Below, piece by piece: positions 51,734-60,634 of a stretch of 64,000 nt of DNA. The DNA comes from Paraperibacillus marinus (GTDB taxonomy: Bacteria > Bacillota > Bacilli > Bacillales > DSM-1321): NCBI RefSeq assembly GCF_046237605.1, contig NZ_CP143542.1, positions 4,278,001 through 4,342,000 on the forward strand, written 5' to 3'. The stretch's first letter is position 1. Every line of letters starts with the position of its first letter. Under the pieces are notes generated by a model that saw only the letters and a list, made by a program, of their open reading frames with translations, had not been told where the DNA came from and did not search any database. Both the position numbers and the translations under genes were made by a program.

Positions 51734-52870
51734 TTATCGTTTGGCTATCTTCATAGCCGCCGCAATGCTTCTTGCTGTTCTTTCCATATACTCTCCCGCA
51801 TGTTCAAATGCATCCGTGAGTGTGGTGATGCCGGGAACGATGGTGAAAAGCGCATCAATTCCATGTTCAAGAACCACTTCACTGTCCCTGGATAAGGATC
51901 CTGCAACCGCTATGACCGGCACACCATACTTTTTTGCAGCTTTTGCTACTCCTATCGGCGTTTTTCCATGGATGGTCTGGCTGTCTATGCGGCCTTCCCC
52001 TGTGATGACAAAGTCGGCATCCTTTACAGCTTCCTCAAATCTCACAGCTTCCAGAACAATTTGTACCCCTCTTTTCAATTCAGCGTGAAGGAAGGCGAGC
52101 AGGCCCGCACCAAGACCTCCGGCTGCTCCTGCACCTTCTGAATTCCTGAAGGACCTGCCGAGGGCTTTTTCAGCTATGTCGGCAAAATGGGTGAGATTCT
52201 GGTCAAGCAGCTCCACCATTTCGGGACTGGCGCCTTTTTGAGGGCCAAAGACAGCGGAAGCGCCGCTCCGCCCCGTCAATGGATTATCCACATCGCATGC
52301 TGCTTCAATCCTTACGTCCTGCAATCTCACATCAAGGCCGGACAAGTCGATTGTGGCAAGCTCACGAAGTGTGCCGCCTCCAGGACCTATTTCCTTACCC
52401 AAAGCATCCAGCAGTCTTCCCCCCAGCGCCTGGATCATTCCGGCACCTCCATCATTCGTGGCACTTCCGCCAATTCCAATGATGATATGTTTCACGCCCG
52501 TATCAAGTGCTGCAGCAATTAACTCTCCCGTTCCCCTGGTTGTAGTGACAAGCGGGTTACGCTCTGCCGGGGGCACCAGGTGCAGGCCGGAAGCAGCCGC
52601 CATCTCAATCACGGCCGTCTGCCCATCGCCGCTAAGCCCAAAGAATGCTTTGACAGGCTTGCCAAGCGGGCCGGTCACGGTCCGATCCTCTATTCTGCCT
52701 CCTGTGGCATCCACCAGTGACTGTACCGTCCCTTCTCCGCCGTCTGCCATCGGCAGCCTGCAATATTCCGCATCCGGAAAGATGGATTTGAATCCTGTCT
52801 CAATGGCATGGACAGCTTCCAGCGCAGTTAAGCTTTCTTTAAATGAATCAGGTGCTATCACGATCTTCAT
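51734..52870 (-). CDS. glxK: Glycerate kinase GlxK type
   Basis: A 378-residue kinase of the GK-II/GlxK family that phosphorylates D-glycerate. Typical stretches: MKIVIAPDSFKESLTALEA at the N-terminus, MADGGEGTVQSLVDATGG near residue 41, GIGGSATNDGGAGMIQALGG near 131 and VITGEGRIDSQTIHGKTP near 285. It lies 36 bases after a GntP-type permease and downstream of a CdaR-type regulator, the layout of glycerate/sugar-diacid utilisation loci. ATG 52870 follows GGGAGG. Confidence 0.93.
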   Translation of the reverse strand: MKIVIAPDSFKESLTALEAVHAIETGFKSIFPDAEYCRLPMADGGEGTVQSLVDATGGRIEDRTVTGPLGKPVKAFFGLSGDGQTAVIEMAAASGLHLVPPAERNPLVTTTRGTGELIAAALDTGVKHIIIGIGGSATNDGGAGMIQALGGRLLDALGKEIGPGGGTLRELATIDLSGLDVRLQDVRIEAACDVDNPLTGRSGASAVFGPQKGASPEMVELLDQNLTHFADIAEKALGRSFRNSEGAGAAGGLGAGLLAFLHAELKRGVQIVLEAVRFEEAVKDADFVITGEGRIDSQTIHGKTPIGVAKAAKKYGVPVIAVAGSLSRDSEVVLEHGIDALFTIVPGITTLTDAFEHAGEYMERTARSIAAAMKIAKR

Positions 52871-52906
52871 GGTCCCTATCCTCCCTTTCTAAAAGATTCC
52901 GCTTTC

Positions 52907-54175
52907 TTATCCAAACAGCTTAAACACCCCGAAAATGAGTGTAGATACGACGGCGAGAGTCAAACCGACCAGCGATTCATAGGGCATTACTTTCAAACGT
53001 TCTTTAATATCCATATTGACGCTTCCTGCTGTGGCATGGAAGAAGCTTCCGTGCGGCAGATGATCGAGCACCGTAGCACCGGCATGAATCATGGCCGCAC
53101 CGGCAAGGGCAGATACTCCAAGGCCCAGGATGGTACTGCTGAACACGCCGCTGGCCACTGCGGTCCCTGCTGTTGTTGAGGCCGTTGCAGCCGACATGAA
53201 TATCCCTGATGCCGGGGCAAGCAGATAGGCCGGCAGGCCGGAAGAGCTTAATGCATCTATAAAAACATCTTTTAATCTTGAATTGGCTATGATGCCCGCC
53301 AAAGTACCGGTCCCAAGGAGCATGATGGCCACCCCGGACATCCTGCTTAAGCCGGATATTGCATAATCATTGATCTTCCTTGTCTTTTTCATGGCAATAG
53401 CGCCAGCGATCCCTCCAATTGGCAGGGCAACCATCGGATCGATGCTGATATCAAATAATGGTCTCAGGGCAAGCAGAATGATCGTAACCAGAGGACCGGC
53501 AAGGGCTGTGATAAATACAGGCACTTTTGTGTTCTCTGTCATTTCTATGTCTCCGCCCATCACTGCAGAGCCTTTATGGACAAGCTTCTTCGCGATGATA
53601 TAGGTGACTGCAAGTCCGAATATAGCTGGAATGATGCCGGCAGCCATAATAGAGGTAAGCGGTACGTTAAAAGCATCGGAGGCTGCAATCGCATTTGGAT
53701 TTGGCGACATGATGTTTCCCGCCTTGCCTCCGCCTATCATGGCAATCAATATGGCCATTTTGGACAGCTTTGCTCTCTTGGCGATAGCAAGGGCTATCGG
53801 TGAAACTGTAATGACGGCTACATCTATGAAAACCCCCACGGATGTAAGAATCATTGTGGCTATCGCGAGAGCAAGGAGTGCGCGTGCCTCACCCAGTTTT
53901 TTGACGATCGTTTCGGCAATGGACAAGGCAGCACCAGATTCAATCAGGACACCTGCCAGAATCCCGGCAGCCAGAATTCTAAGCACAGCCGGAATGATGC
54001 CCTTTGCACCTTCCATCATCAAATTAACGGTATCTGTTATATTTACTCCGCCAATCAGGCCGCCAATCAATGCTCCGGCTACCATTCCATAAGCAGGCGG
54101 CACCTTTTTCAGGATCAATATGATGGCAATGACCAGGGCACACACTGCCCCGAAAGCGCTTACTGTAATATCCAT
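52907..54175 (-). CDS. GntP-family permease, probably for glycerate or a sugar acid
   Basis: A 422-residue, about twelve-helix transporter of the GntP family: GALIGGLIGGVNITDTV near residue 37, LIESGAALSIAE near 76 and SAATASTTAGTAVASG near 330. It is shorter and clearly different from the gntP at 46101. Its partners (glycerate kinase, CdaR) argue for glycerate or a diacid as substrate. ATG 54175 follows GGAGGG, and a perfect cre lies upstream. Confidence 0.9.
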   Translation of the reverse strand: MDITVSAFGAVCALVIAIILILKKVPPAYGMVAGALIGGLIGGVNITDTVNLMMEGAKGIIPAVLRILAAGILAGVLIESGAALSIAETIVKKLGEARALLALAIATMILTSVGVFIDVAVITVSPIALAIAKRAKLSKMAILIAMIGGGKAGNIMSPNPNAIAASDAFNVPLTSIMAAGIIPAIFGLAVTYIIAKKLVHKGSAVMGGDIEMTENTKVPVFITALAGPLVTIILLALRPLFDISIDPMVALPIGGIAGAIAMKKTRKINDYAISGLSRMSGVAIMLLGTGTLAGIIANSRLKDVFIDALSSSGLPAYLLAPASGIFMSAATASTTAGTAVASGVFSSTILGLGVSALAGAAMIHAGATVLDHLPHGSFFHATAGSVNMDIKERLKVMPYESLVGLTLAVVSTLIFGVFKLFG

Positions 54176-54211
54176 GATGTTTTCCCTCCGCTAGTTTGCT
54201 AGTTTTCTATA

Positions 54212-54226
54212 TTGTAAGCGTTTTCT
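54212..54226. promoter_or_regulatory. cre (CcpA site) upstream of the second gntP-type gene
   Basis: TTGTAAGCGTTTTCT, identical to the site at tctC, matches the cre consensus throughout. It lies about 40 bases upstream of the permease start, so the permease and glycerate kinase should be repressed by preferred sugars. Confidence 0.87.
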
Positions 54227-54297
54227 GATGAGTTTACATTGTGAATGATGATGAAATTTCCCGACTATTTCCTCTCTCCGATTGTGCAAATGCACAA

Positions 54298-55407
54298 TCA
54301 ACCCAGTTCATGGACCAATCTCGCTGTATACAGCTCCATCAGATCTTTTACATTCCGGGGATCTTTATTTGTCAGCTCAGCAATTTTGTCCAGCCGGTAC
54401 CTCAGTGTATTGCGGTGAATGAACAGACTCTCTGCCACCCTGCTCAAGTCCCCTCCCTCTTTTATGTATACATCAAGTGTATGTACAAGTTCCTTGTTTC
54501 CCTGCTCCAAAAGCTTCTGATAAGAAGAGAATGTTTGCTGATCATATTCATCCTTCGCAAGCTTTACAAGCATTGTCTCTATCCTGAGATCTTCATAGCG
54601 GTAAATGCAGGCATCCGGAAGGATTCTGCTTCCTGCAAGGATCGCTCTCTGTGCCTGCTGGTAGGAATACTTCAACTCCTTCAGGCCGGGTGCCGTCCCG
54701 CCGCTTCCAATCAGCACCCCTCCCTCTGCCGCTGCCAGAAGCCTCTTCAGCAAAGCTGTCAATTCGTTTGGAGAATCTGTTTCGGCCTTCTCTTTAAGGA
54801 TGACTATTTCATTTCCCAGCGTCACACCGGCCAGGTCATTCTTCCCCAGCTGATATTGAACAGATTTAATCAGCTCCTGATTTGCCTCTGGATTTTGTGG
54901 CTTTAAGACAATTGCCATTCTCGGCTGAGCCAAATTCAGTCCCAATATTCCGGCACGATCCTTGATCCAGTCCTCATTCAAGCCTTCTTCTGATATGAGC
55001 TGATTCACGATTTCACTTTGAATCCTTTGCTTCCATTGGACTCTCTCCAATAAAAAAGACTGCTCCAGTACTAATTCCGCCGCCATTTTCACGAGCTGTG
55101 CGTAATGCTGGATCTGCTGGGGCTCACCAGTTATCCCTACCACACCAACTATCTGTTTATTGAAGCGGATTGGTAGATTGATCCCCGGCTTAGAGCCTTT
55201 CATCATTCCAGCCCTGTCTTCATCAATCTCCATACTCTCCCCATTTTTAAGAACAAGAACTGCCCCGTCATGAAGCTGATGGATCCTCTCACTGTCACCT
55301 GAGCCTATGATAATTCCTTTTTCATTCATAACATTTATGTTTCTATTTATGATTTTCATGGTCCGATCCACAATTTCCTGTGCCAGTTCATGAGTTAAAA
55401 ACTGCAT
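54298..55407 (-). CDS. CdaR-family sugar-diacid/glycerate utilisation regulator
   Basis: A 369-residue activator: N-terminal sugar-diacid recognition domain (residues 1-135, MQFLTHELAQEIVDRTMKII and MNEKGIIIGSGDSERI), middle GGDEF-like degenerate domain, and C-terminal PucR-type HTH (SRVAESLFIHRNTLRYRLDKI near 325). It precedes the permease and kinase genes on the same strand, separated by 122 bases with the cre, so it probably activates them in response to glycerate or a diacid. Confidence 0.9.
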   Translation of the reverse strand: MQFLTHELAQEIVDRTMKIINRNINVMNEKGIIIGSGDSERIHQLHDGAVLVLKNGESMEIDEDRAGMMKGSKPGINLPIRFNKQIVGVVGITGEPQQIQHYAQLVKMAAELVLEQSFLLERVQWKQRIQSEIVNQLISEEGLNEDWIKDRAGILGLNLAQPRMAIVLKPQNPEANQELIKSVQYQLGKNDLAGVTLGNEIVILKEKAETDSPNELTALLKRLLAAAEGGVLIGSGGTAPGLKELKYSYQQAQRAILAGSRILPDACIYRYEDLRIETMLVKLAKDEYDQQTFSSYQKLLEQGNKELVHTLDVYIKEGGDLSRVAESLFIHRNTLRYRLDKIAELTNKDPRNVKDLMELYTARLVHELG

Positions 55408-55833
55408 GCTTCATTCCTGCCTTCCCTTAAATACCATCCTGAATCGATACTATTAGTTTATCACTTCATCCCCTATTTAATTGGCTTGTGAGGAAGGTTT
55501 ACATGCAGCCTATGTGGAATTTTAATCACGGGAATATAATGGGACGGAGGAAACACTCATCGACTACTTACTCGAAAGAGCTGGAAATGGTATATATGCT
55601 CTGGCCATATGGGATTCCAGCTGGAATTCATATAATAACTGCTGCATTTTACTGGGTGGTAAGGTGGTCTGCCCTAATGCGGCATGCGGGTTAATATCTC
55701 AGTGCCCCGGCAAAGGTAGCATGCCGGGGCATCTGCTGTTTCCCCTTCCTGTGCTCCTTGTCTTTAATACACTCCTTAAAAAGAAAACCAAACAGCCGCC
55801 TGTCTCGTCTAATGGTGGAAGGGAGCAGAGAAT
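55408..55833. other. Intergenic region with a strong GC-rich hairpin
   Basis: It carries the divergent upstream regions of the CdaR and sigma-factor genes. TGCCCCGGC (55703-55711) pairs with GCCGGGGCA (55723-55731) in a strong stem with an 11-base loop and no T run. A 68-codon frame at 55488-55694 has weak support and is not called. Confidence 0.45.
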
Positions 55834-56379
55834 GTGGAAGATTCAATAACTGAGATTCTAATAATGGAAGATAGAGAAGCAATCCTGGATAAAATTATGG
55901 ACTTATATGGACAGGATATTCTGCAGCTTGTTTATTCGTATGTGAAAAACACAGCCATTGCAGAAGACCTTACACAAGAAATATTCATTAAATGCTATAA
56001 AAATCTCCATCAATACAATCACAAAGCCAAGATTAAGACCTGGCTGTGGCGGATTGCTGTCAATCATTGCAAGGATTATCTGAAAAGCTGGCATGTCAGG
56101 AACATAGTCATCGCGGAAGAAAAAGCTAGACAGGAAGTCAGTAGAAAGGATGATGTGGAAGACAGGATTATTCAAAGAGACGAAGATGAAAGGCTCGCAT
56201 CGGCTGTCATGGACCTGCCGAATCCTTATAGGGAGACCATTTATCTTCACTATTTCGAAGATCTTACCATAAAGGAAATATCCTATTTGACTGGCATGAA
56301 CAAAAATACGATTAAGACCAGGCTGAAGAGAGCTAAAGAACTGCTGAAAGAATGTCTGGAGGTAACAGCCAATGAATGA
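55834..56379 (+). CDS. ECF-type RNA polymerase sigma factor
   Basis: A 181-residue sigma-70 family factor of ECF size. Region 2: YSYVKNTAIAEDLTQEIFIKCYKNL and KIKTWLWRIAVNHCKDYLKSW. Region 4: LPNPYRETIYLHYFEDLTIKE then ISYLTGMNKNTIKTRLKRAKELL. The start is GTG 55834 behind GGGAG; the next Met (55864) lacks a ribosome site. It overlaps the following padR-like gene by 8 bases, and a SEDS-type gene follows, so it leads a three-gene operon linked to the cell envelope. No classical anti-sigma gene is present. Confidence 0.92.
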   Translation: MEDSITEILIMEDREAILDKIMDLYGQDILQLVYSYVKNTAIAEDLTQEIFIKCYKNLHQYNHKAKIKTWLWRIAVNHCKDYLKSWHVRNIVIAEEKARQEVSRKDDVEDRIIQRDEDERLASAVMDLPNPYRETIYLHYFEDLTIKEISYLTGMNKNTIKTRLKRAKELLKECLEVTANE

Positions 56380-56782
56380 CCGATTAAATTCTATTAAGAA
56401 AGCAATGAAGAAAACAGTATTTAATAATTTAACCTTTACCTCTGAACACAAAAGGCTTGTACATAACCGAATAAACAGCAAAAATATTAAATCTGATGCA
56501 GAGCTGTTAATCGCAGTCCTGCAGCTTCTCACACAGGAAAAAACGGGCTACGAACTTAACCAGAAAATCAGGGCGCGCGGCATTCAAAACTTTGATAATG
56601 ATGAGGGATCCCTTTATATGCTGCTGCACCGTCTTGAACAAAAAGGTTGCCTCGAGGCGCATTGGAAGGAAACGAATGAAAAATATTATGTTCTTGCCGA
56701 CAAAGGCAGTAAGCTTCTCCGCAAGGCTTTAAAGGAGTCTGCAGCGGTACAACCTGCTCTGAGAGAGTTGATGGAGGGTTAA
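56372..56782 (+). CDS. PadR-family transcriptional regulator
   Basis: A 136-residue winged-helix protein with an unusual 45-residue N-terminal extension (MNDRLNSIKKAMKKTVFNNL) that resembles the short helical start of sigma-linked regulators. The PadR core (about 48-130) shows ELLIAVLQLLTQEKTGYELNQKI, DEGSLYMLLHRLEQKGCLEAHW and EKYYVLADKGSKLL. Its start overlaps the sigma gene and its stop is 6 bases before the SEDS gene, so expression is tightly linked. Confidence 0.9.
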   Translation: MNDRLNSIKKAMKKTVFNNLTFTSEHKRLVHNRINSKNIKSDAELLIAVLQLLTQEKTGYELNQKIRARGIQNFDNDEGSLYMLLHRLEQKGCLEAHWKETNEKYYVLADKGSKLLRKALKESAAVQPALRELMEG

Positions 56783-56788
56783 AGGAAA

Positions 56789-58078
56789 ATGAAAAGTATG
56801 GGAGAAAACTTCCTTGAAGAAGTCTTGGATCATATTAAATCCAAAGAAGCGAAGATTCTTGTTGAAAAAGAACTTTCCTGTCATCTCAATCAGTCCAAGA
56901 ATGAGTGGATTACACAAGGGTGGAGTCAAGCCGAGGCAGAAGAAAAGGCTGTCATGCAGATGGGCAGTGCTTCAAAGCTGGGCATACAGTTTAATAAACT
57001 TCATCGTCCAAAGGTGGATTGGCTGCTCCTTTTTTTATTTGCCGCAGCTATCGGTATGGGATTTCTGCCTGTTTTAAGCCCACAGGATATTTATCCAGGG
57101 GAACTCATCATTCATCGTCAGGCACTATTTGTTGTAATCAGCGTTATAACTGCCCTTGCCATGATGTTCTTTGATTACCGGAAGCTTCATAAATTCAGCT
57201 GGATCTTTTTGGCATGCGGAATCGCCTTGCTGTATATATTGGCCTTCCATCCCAATGCTTCCATAAATGGAAGGCCTTATATCATTATGGCCGGAACCGG
57301 CATAAGCATCAGCGGCATCACCGCACTGCCATTCTTGTTTTTATTCTGGGCTTCTTATTTTTCAAAAAGTCAGCCCAAATTTTGGCTCGTTGTTTTCACC
57401 TTTTTAACGACCATTTTTCTATTTATGCTCCTTCCCAATCTGCCGGTGATCATGATTTATAGCATCCTTGTTTTCATGCTATTTTGGGGAAGCTCCGTCA
57501 GGCAGAAAATAAAATATATGACAGCTGCAGCTGCCGCCCTCTTATCAGCTGCCTTTTTGACGCTGTTTTGGTTTACCACCGAGGGCTACCAGAAACTAAG
57601 AATCCTAAGCTTTCTAAATCCGGGAAAATACTCACAGAATGAGGGATTTCAATATCTCCAGGTAAAAAAGATGATGAGTTCGGGCGGCTGGTCTGGTGCC
57701 CACACACAGGAACTGAGTACAACTGACATGCTTACGGACTTTGTTTTTGTGAATATCACCTATCATTACGGCTGGATTACAGCCGGTCTGCTTGTCCTTA
57801 TCCTTTTGTTATTGGCCGTCCGCATGGTGACAATTTCCCGGCTGATAAAAGATCGCTTTGGAAGGCAGCTGGTACTTGGCGTCATCAGCTTGTTTTCTGT
57901 TCAATTTTTATACAATGTCGGGATGACGCTCGGGTTATTCCCTTTTATCTCCATTTCGCTGCCATTCATAAGCCACGGCCTTACACCGGCCTTGTTAAAT
58001 TCTTTCTTAATCGGAGTGGCCCTTAGCGTCTACCGCCGCAAAAACTTTTCATTAGGAAAGCATAGTGAATCAGTCTAG
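56789..58078 (+). CDS. FtsW/RodA/SpoVE (SEDS)-family protein with N-terminal HAAS-like domain
   Basis: A 429-residue protein. Residues 1-75 form a soluble helical HAAS/DUF1700-like domain (AEEKAVMQMGSASKLGIQFNKL), then ten membrane helices of the SEDS family follow. The conserved extracellular loop reads YQKLRILSFLNPGKYSQNEG near 260 and DMLTDFVFVNITYHYG near 315, which keeps the catalytic-type Asp. SEDS proteins polymerise peptidoglycan. This one has an extra N-terminal domain and sits in a sigma/PadR operon, so it is likely an accessory, stress- or stage-specific enzyme. Confidence 0.88.
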   Translation: MKSMGENFLEEVLDHIKSKEAKILVEKELSCHLNQSKNEWITQGWSQAEAEEKAVMQMGSASKLGIQFNKLHRPKVDWLLLFLFAAAIGMGFLPVLSPQDIYPGELIIHRQALFVVISVITALAMMFFDYRKLHKFSWIFLACGIALLYILAFHPNASINGRPYIIMAGTGISISGITALPFLFLFWASYFSKSQPKFWLVVFTFLTTIFLFMLLPNLPVIMIYSILVFMLFWGSSVRQKIKYMTAAAAALLSAAFLTLFWFTTEGYQKLRILSFLNPGKYSQNEGFQYLQVKKMMSSGGWSGAHTQELSTTDMLTDFVFVNITYHYGWITAGLLVLILLLLAVRMVTISRLIKDRFGRQLVLGVISLFSVQFLYNVGMTLGLFPFISISLPFISHGLTPALLNSFLIGVALSVYRRKNFSLGKHSESV

Positions 58079-58080
58079 CT

Positions 58081-58122
58081 AAAAAAGGAATCAGAGCCGC
58101 TGCCCCGATTCCTTATTTTATT
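58081..58122. terminator. Bidirectional terminator
   Basis: Stem AAGGAATC / GATTCCTT with a 14-base loop, flanked by AAAAAA and ATTTTATTT. It lies between the SEDS gene and ldh, which converge. Confidence 0.8.
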
Positions 58123-58127
58123 TCCCC

Positions 58128-59060
58128 TTATTCAAACACGTTCGCTTGAATGGCTTTCAGAGTGCTGACCGACTGCGCAAGCTTCCCTTTTTCACTTTCA
58201 TCCAAGGAAAGCTCCATAATATTCTTGATTCCGGAGCGATTAATGGTGACAGGCATGCCGATGAACACATCACTATGCCCGTTCTCGCCTTCCAGCAGGA
58301 CTCCTGCAGGGAGTACAGCATTCTCATTCTTCAGTATCGCCTTAGTGATTCTAGCCAGTCCCATCGCAATCCCATAGTATGTGGCACCCTTGGCTTCGAT
58401 GATTTTATAAGCTGCGTCCCGGACCTCACGGGCTATTTCATCTTTTCTTTCCTGAGGCAATTTCGGTGCGATCGGTGTTCCGGAAATATTGGCTGTGCTC
58501 CAGACCGGAACCTGGGAATCTCCATGCTCACCGATGATATAGGCATGAATGCTTGCCGGGGCTGTATCAAATTCTTCCCCAAGCAAGGAGCGGAGTCTTG
58601 CTGTATCAAGGATAGTTCCGGAACCAATGATTCTTTCTTTTGGGAGCCCAGAGAATTTCCAGACGGCATAGGACAAAATATCGACCGGATTCCCCGCTGT
58701 CAGGAAAATGCCATTGAAACCGGATGCCATGATCTGCGCAACGATGCTTTTATATATGTTTACATTTTTATTTACCAGCTGCAGCCTTGTTTCTCCCGGT
58801 TTCTGGGCTGCTCCTGCGCACAAAACGACGATGGCTGCATCCCGGCAGTCGGTATAGGACCCAAATTTGATATGGACCGGACTTGGGGCATACACCATCC
58901 CTTGAGCAAGGTCCATTACATCGCCTTTGGCTTTTTCCTCATTCAAGTCCACCACGACCAGTTCATCGCACAGCCCTTGATTGATCAATGAATAAGCATA
59001 GCTCGATCCAACAGCTCCTGTTCCTACTAAAACTACCTTATTTCCCTGTGTGAGGTTCAT
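58128..59060 (-). CDS. ldh: L-lactate dehydrogenase
   Basis: A 310-residue NAD-dependent enzyme that reduces pyruvate to L-lactate to regenerate NAD+. Motifs: nucleotide-binding GTGAVGSSYAYSL near residue 13, active-site loop GAAQKPGETRLQLVNKN near 82 (Arg for substrate), FLTAGNPVDILSY near 118 and the catalytic His in IIGEHGDSQVPVWS near 176. Two perfect Rex boxes upstream imply control by the NADH/NAD+ ratio. ATG 59060 follows AGGAGG. Confidence 0.96.
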   Translation of the reverse strand: MNLTQGNKVVLVGTGAVGSSYAYSLINQGLCDELVVVDLNEEKAKGDVMDLAQGMVYAPSPVHIKFGSYTDCRDAAIVVLCAGAAQKPGETRLQLVNKNVNIYKSIVAQIMASGFNGIFLTAGNPVDILSYAVWKFSGLPKERIIGSGTILDTARLRSLLGEEFDTAPASIHAYIIGEHGDSQVPVWSTANISGTPIAPKLPQERKDEIAREVRDAAYKIIEAKGATYYGIAMGLARITKAILKNENAVLPAGVLLEGENGHSDVFIGMPVTINRSGIKNIMELSLDESEKGKLAQSVSTLKAIQANVFE

Positions 59061-59077
59061 ATGAACAGCCTCCTAAA

Positions 59078-59095
59078 TTGTGAATTAATTCACAT
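59078..59095. promoter_or_regulatory. Rex box, promoter-proximal, upstream of ldh
   Basis: TTGTGAATTAATTCACAT matches the Rex consensus TTGTGAAWWWWTTCACAA at all but the last base. It lies 17 bases upstream of the ldh start. Confidence 0.92.
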
Positions 59096-59183
59096 TGATT
59101 TTAAGGGTTTTTCTATTATAAAGAAGTTAAGTCATTGAATGCTGATATATATATGAGTAAAAGAAAAAATTTTATGTTTTTAT

Positions 59184-59201
59184 TTGTGAATTATTTCACA
59201 A
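59184..59201. promoter_or_regulatory. Rex box, distal, upstream of ldh
   Basis: TTGTGAATTATTTCACAA matches the Rex consensus throughout. Its centre is 106 bases from the proximal box, close to ten helical turns, so two Rex dimers would face the same side of the DNA. Confidence 0.92.
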
Positions 59202-59290
59202 GTCAATTATACAATACCCCCGGCCCTCACACAAGCACTTGATCATGAAATAAGCGTCCGTGGACTTCATGCAGCTGCCGGGCCGCATGA

Positions 59291-59319
59291 AAGCCCTTGA
59301 AGCATCCCTTCAAGGGCTT
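59291..59319 (-). terminator. Hairpin downstream of the diguanylate cyclase gene
   Basis: Perfect 12-bp stem AAGCCCTTGAAG / CTTCAAGGGCTT with a 5-base loop, about 22 bases after the stop; the T run is weak (TTTCAT). Confidence 0.7.
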
Positions 59320-59341
59320 GTTATCGGCATTGTGAGCAGCA

Positions 59342-60379
59342 TCAACAAATTAATGTAATTCTATTCCGGCCGTTATTTTTAGATACATACAGCCCCTTAT
59401 CCGCTCTGATGAGCAGGGAGTGGACGGTATCTCCCTGCTTGAATTCTGTGACACCAAAGCTTACGGTCAGCTTCCCTGCCTTTGTAAAGCGGAAATTCCG
59501 GATCTGCGTCTGCAGGTTCCCAGCCAGTGCCTCTCCCTCTTCTCCTGATTTATCAGTAAGAATAATAAATTCCTCCCCGCCCCACCTTCCAAATAATTCA
59601 TGTTCTGATAGCGAACTTTTTACCAAGGATGACAGCTCCTTTAATACAGAGTCACCAGTCTTATGACCAAACTGATCATTGATTTTCTTAAAGTGGTCCA
59701 TATCAAAGAAAATAAGGGTCAGCCTTTTGCCTGTACCCTGCAGCCCCTGAATGCGGCTTTCTAATGAAGCATCAATGTGATGCCGGTTGGAGATGCCTGT
59801 CAGCGCATCCGTAAAAGCATATTTTTTTATGCCTTCAATCTCTGTAAACAGGCTGAATATATGGATGGAAGAGTAAAAGACGAGAATGTAAAAAAGGTAG
59901 GCAAAATAGAACTGAGCCAGCGAAATCAAGGATTCATCAGTCAGGTGAGAGTAGTTACAAATACCGAAGATTAAAAGAATCAGAAATACAGCAAGAGAAT
60001 AGACGGCACCCTGCCTGCCCCTCAGAATTAAAAAAAATGTCAGCAGTACCGCTGGCACCCATATTACAGAAACCCCGATCTCCCCATCCTTTCCATATGC
60101 CAAGGAATTAAAAATTACATCATATACCGTGGCAATGTGAGCGAAGCTTATGAAAAAAAGAGTCGTAAGCTCCACGAAGGGCATCAGGCGCTTCTTATAT
60201 ACTAAAATCCAGCTTAGCGTGTACCATCCAAGCAGGATCTTCGACAATAAAACGGCGAGCCGGTTCTGTTCATGATTGTTTTCCATAAAATTATAGGTGA
60301 TAATTGCCAATACAATCAGAGGAATCATGCTTAAATAAAGCACCCTCTTAAACTCCTCAAAAGATGCAAACTTTCTCAA
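59342..60379 (-). CDS. Membrane-bound diguanylate cyclase (GGDEF domain)
   Basis: A 345-residue protein: six hydrophobic helices in residues 15-190, then a GGDEF domain (about 200-345) with signature GRWGGEEF near 282 and FFDMDHFKKINDQFGHKTGD near 235 (metal and GTP contacts). It should make c-di-GMP. The inhibitory RxxD I-site is not kept: SEHE stands there. The start is TTG 60379 behind AGAGGGG. No EAL or HD-GYP domain is attached. The N-terminal region probably senses a membrane signal. Confidence 0.9.
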   Translation of the reverse strand: MRKFASFEEFKRVLYLSMIPLIVLAIITYNFMENNHEQNRLAVLLSKILLGWYTLSWILVYKKRLMPFVELTTLFFISFAHIATVYDVIFNSLAYGKDGEIGVSVIWVPAVLLTFFLILRGRQGAVYSLAVFLILLIFGICNYSHLTDESLISLAQFYFAYLFYILVFYSSIHIFSLFTEIEGIKKYAFTDALTGISNRHHIDASLESRIQGLQGTGKRLTLIFFDMDHFKKINDQFGHKTGDSVLKELSSLVKSSLSEHELFGRWGGEEFIILTDKSGEEGEALAGNLQTQIRNFRFTKAGKLTVSFGVTEFKQGDTVHSLLIRADKGLYVSKNNGRNRITLIC

Positions 60380-60558
60380 TAAAATTTATCCCCTCTGGTA
60401 TGGCAATTCTTTTATTCTCGTTTAGAAGGACCTGCTTGTCATACCTGCAATATTACTCATACTACTTATCGGTCCGGAAAGGTTAATTTTTTATCTTTAC
60501 TTCAAATTTTTTGAAACGAAAATATTTTCGTTATTACTATTGTAATAAAATGTTCACA

Positions 60559-60573
60559 TTGTAATGATTATAA
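60559..60573. promoter_or_regulatory. Distal PerR-type box upstream of ahpC
   Basis: TTGTAATGATTATAA matches the PerR consensus TTATAATNATTATAA at 14 of 15 positions. It lies just upstream of the -35 element. Confidence 0.75.
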
Positions 60574-60594
60574 TCGAATTTAAACTCTTTCTCT

Positions 60595-60621
60595 TTGACA
60601 ATCCAACAGGTTTTATATAAT
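60595..60621 (+). promoter_or_regulatory. ahpC promoter
   Basis: TTGACA at 60595-60600 is followed by TATAAT at 60616-60621 (15-base spacer; TAATAA two bases later gives 17). The next start codon is about 80 bases downstream. Confidence 0.7.
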
Positions 60622-60634
60622 AATGAATATCGAA

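Noticed and set aside
55488..55694. 68-codon plus-strand frame upstream of the sigma factor
   Set aside because: Weak ribosome site, odd composition, no known likeness; possibly a relic.
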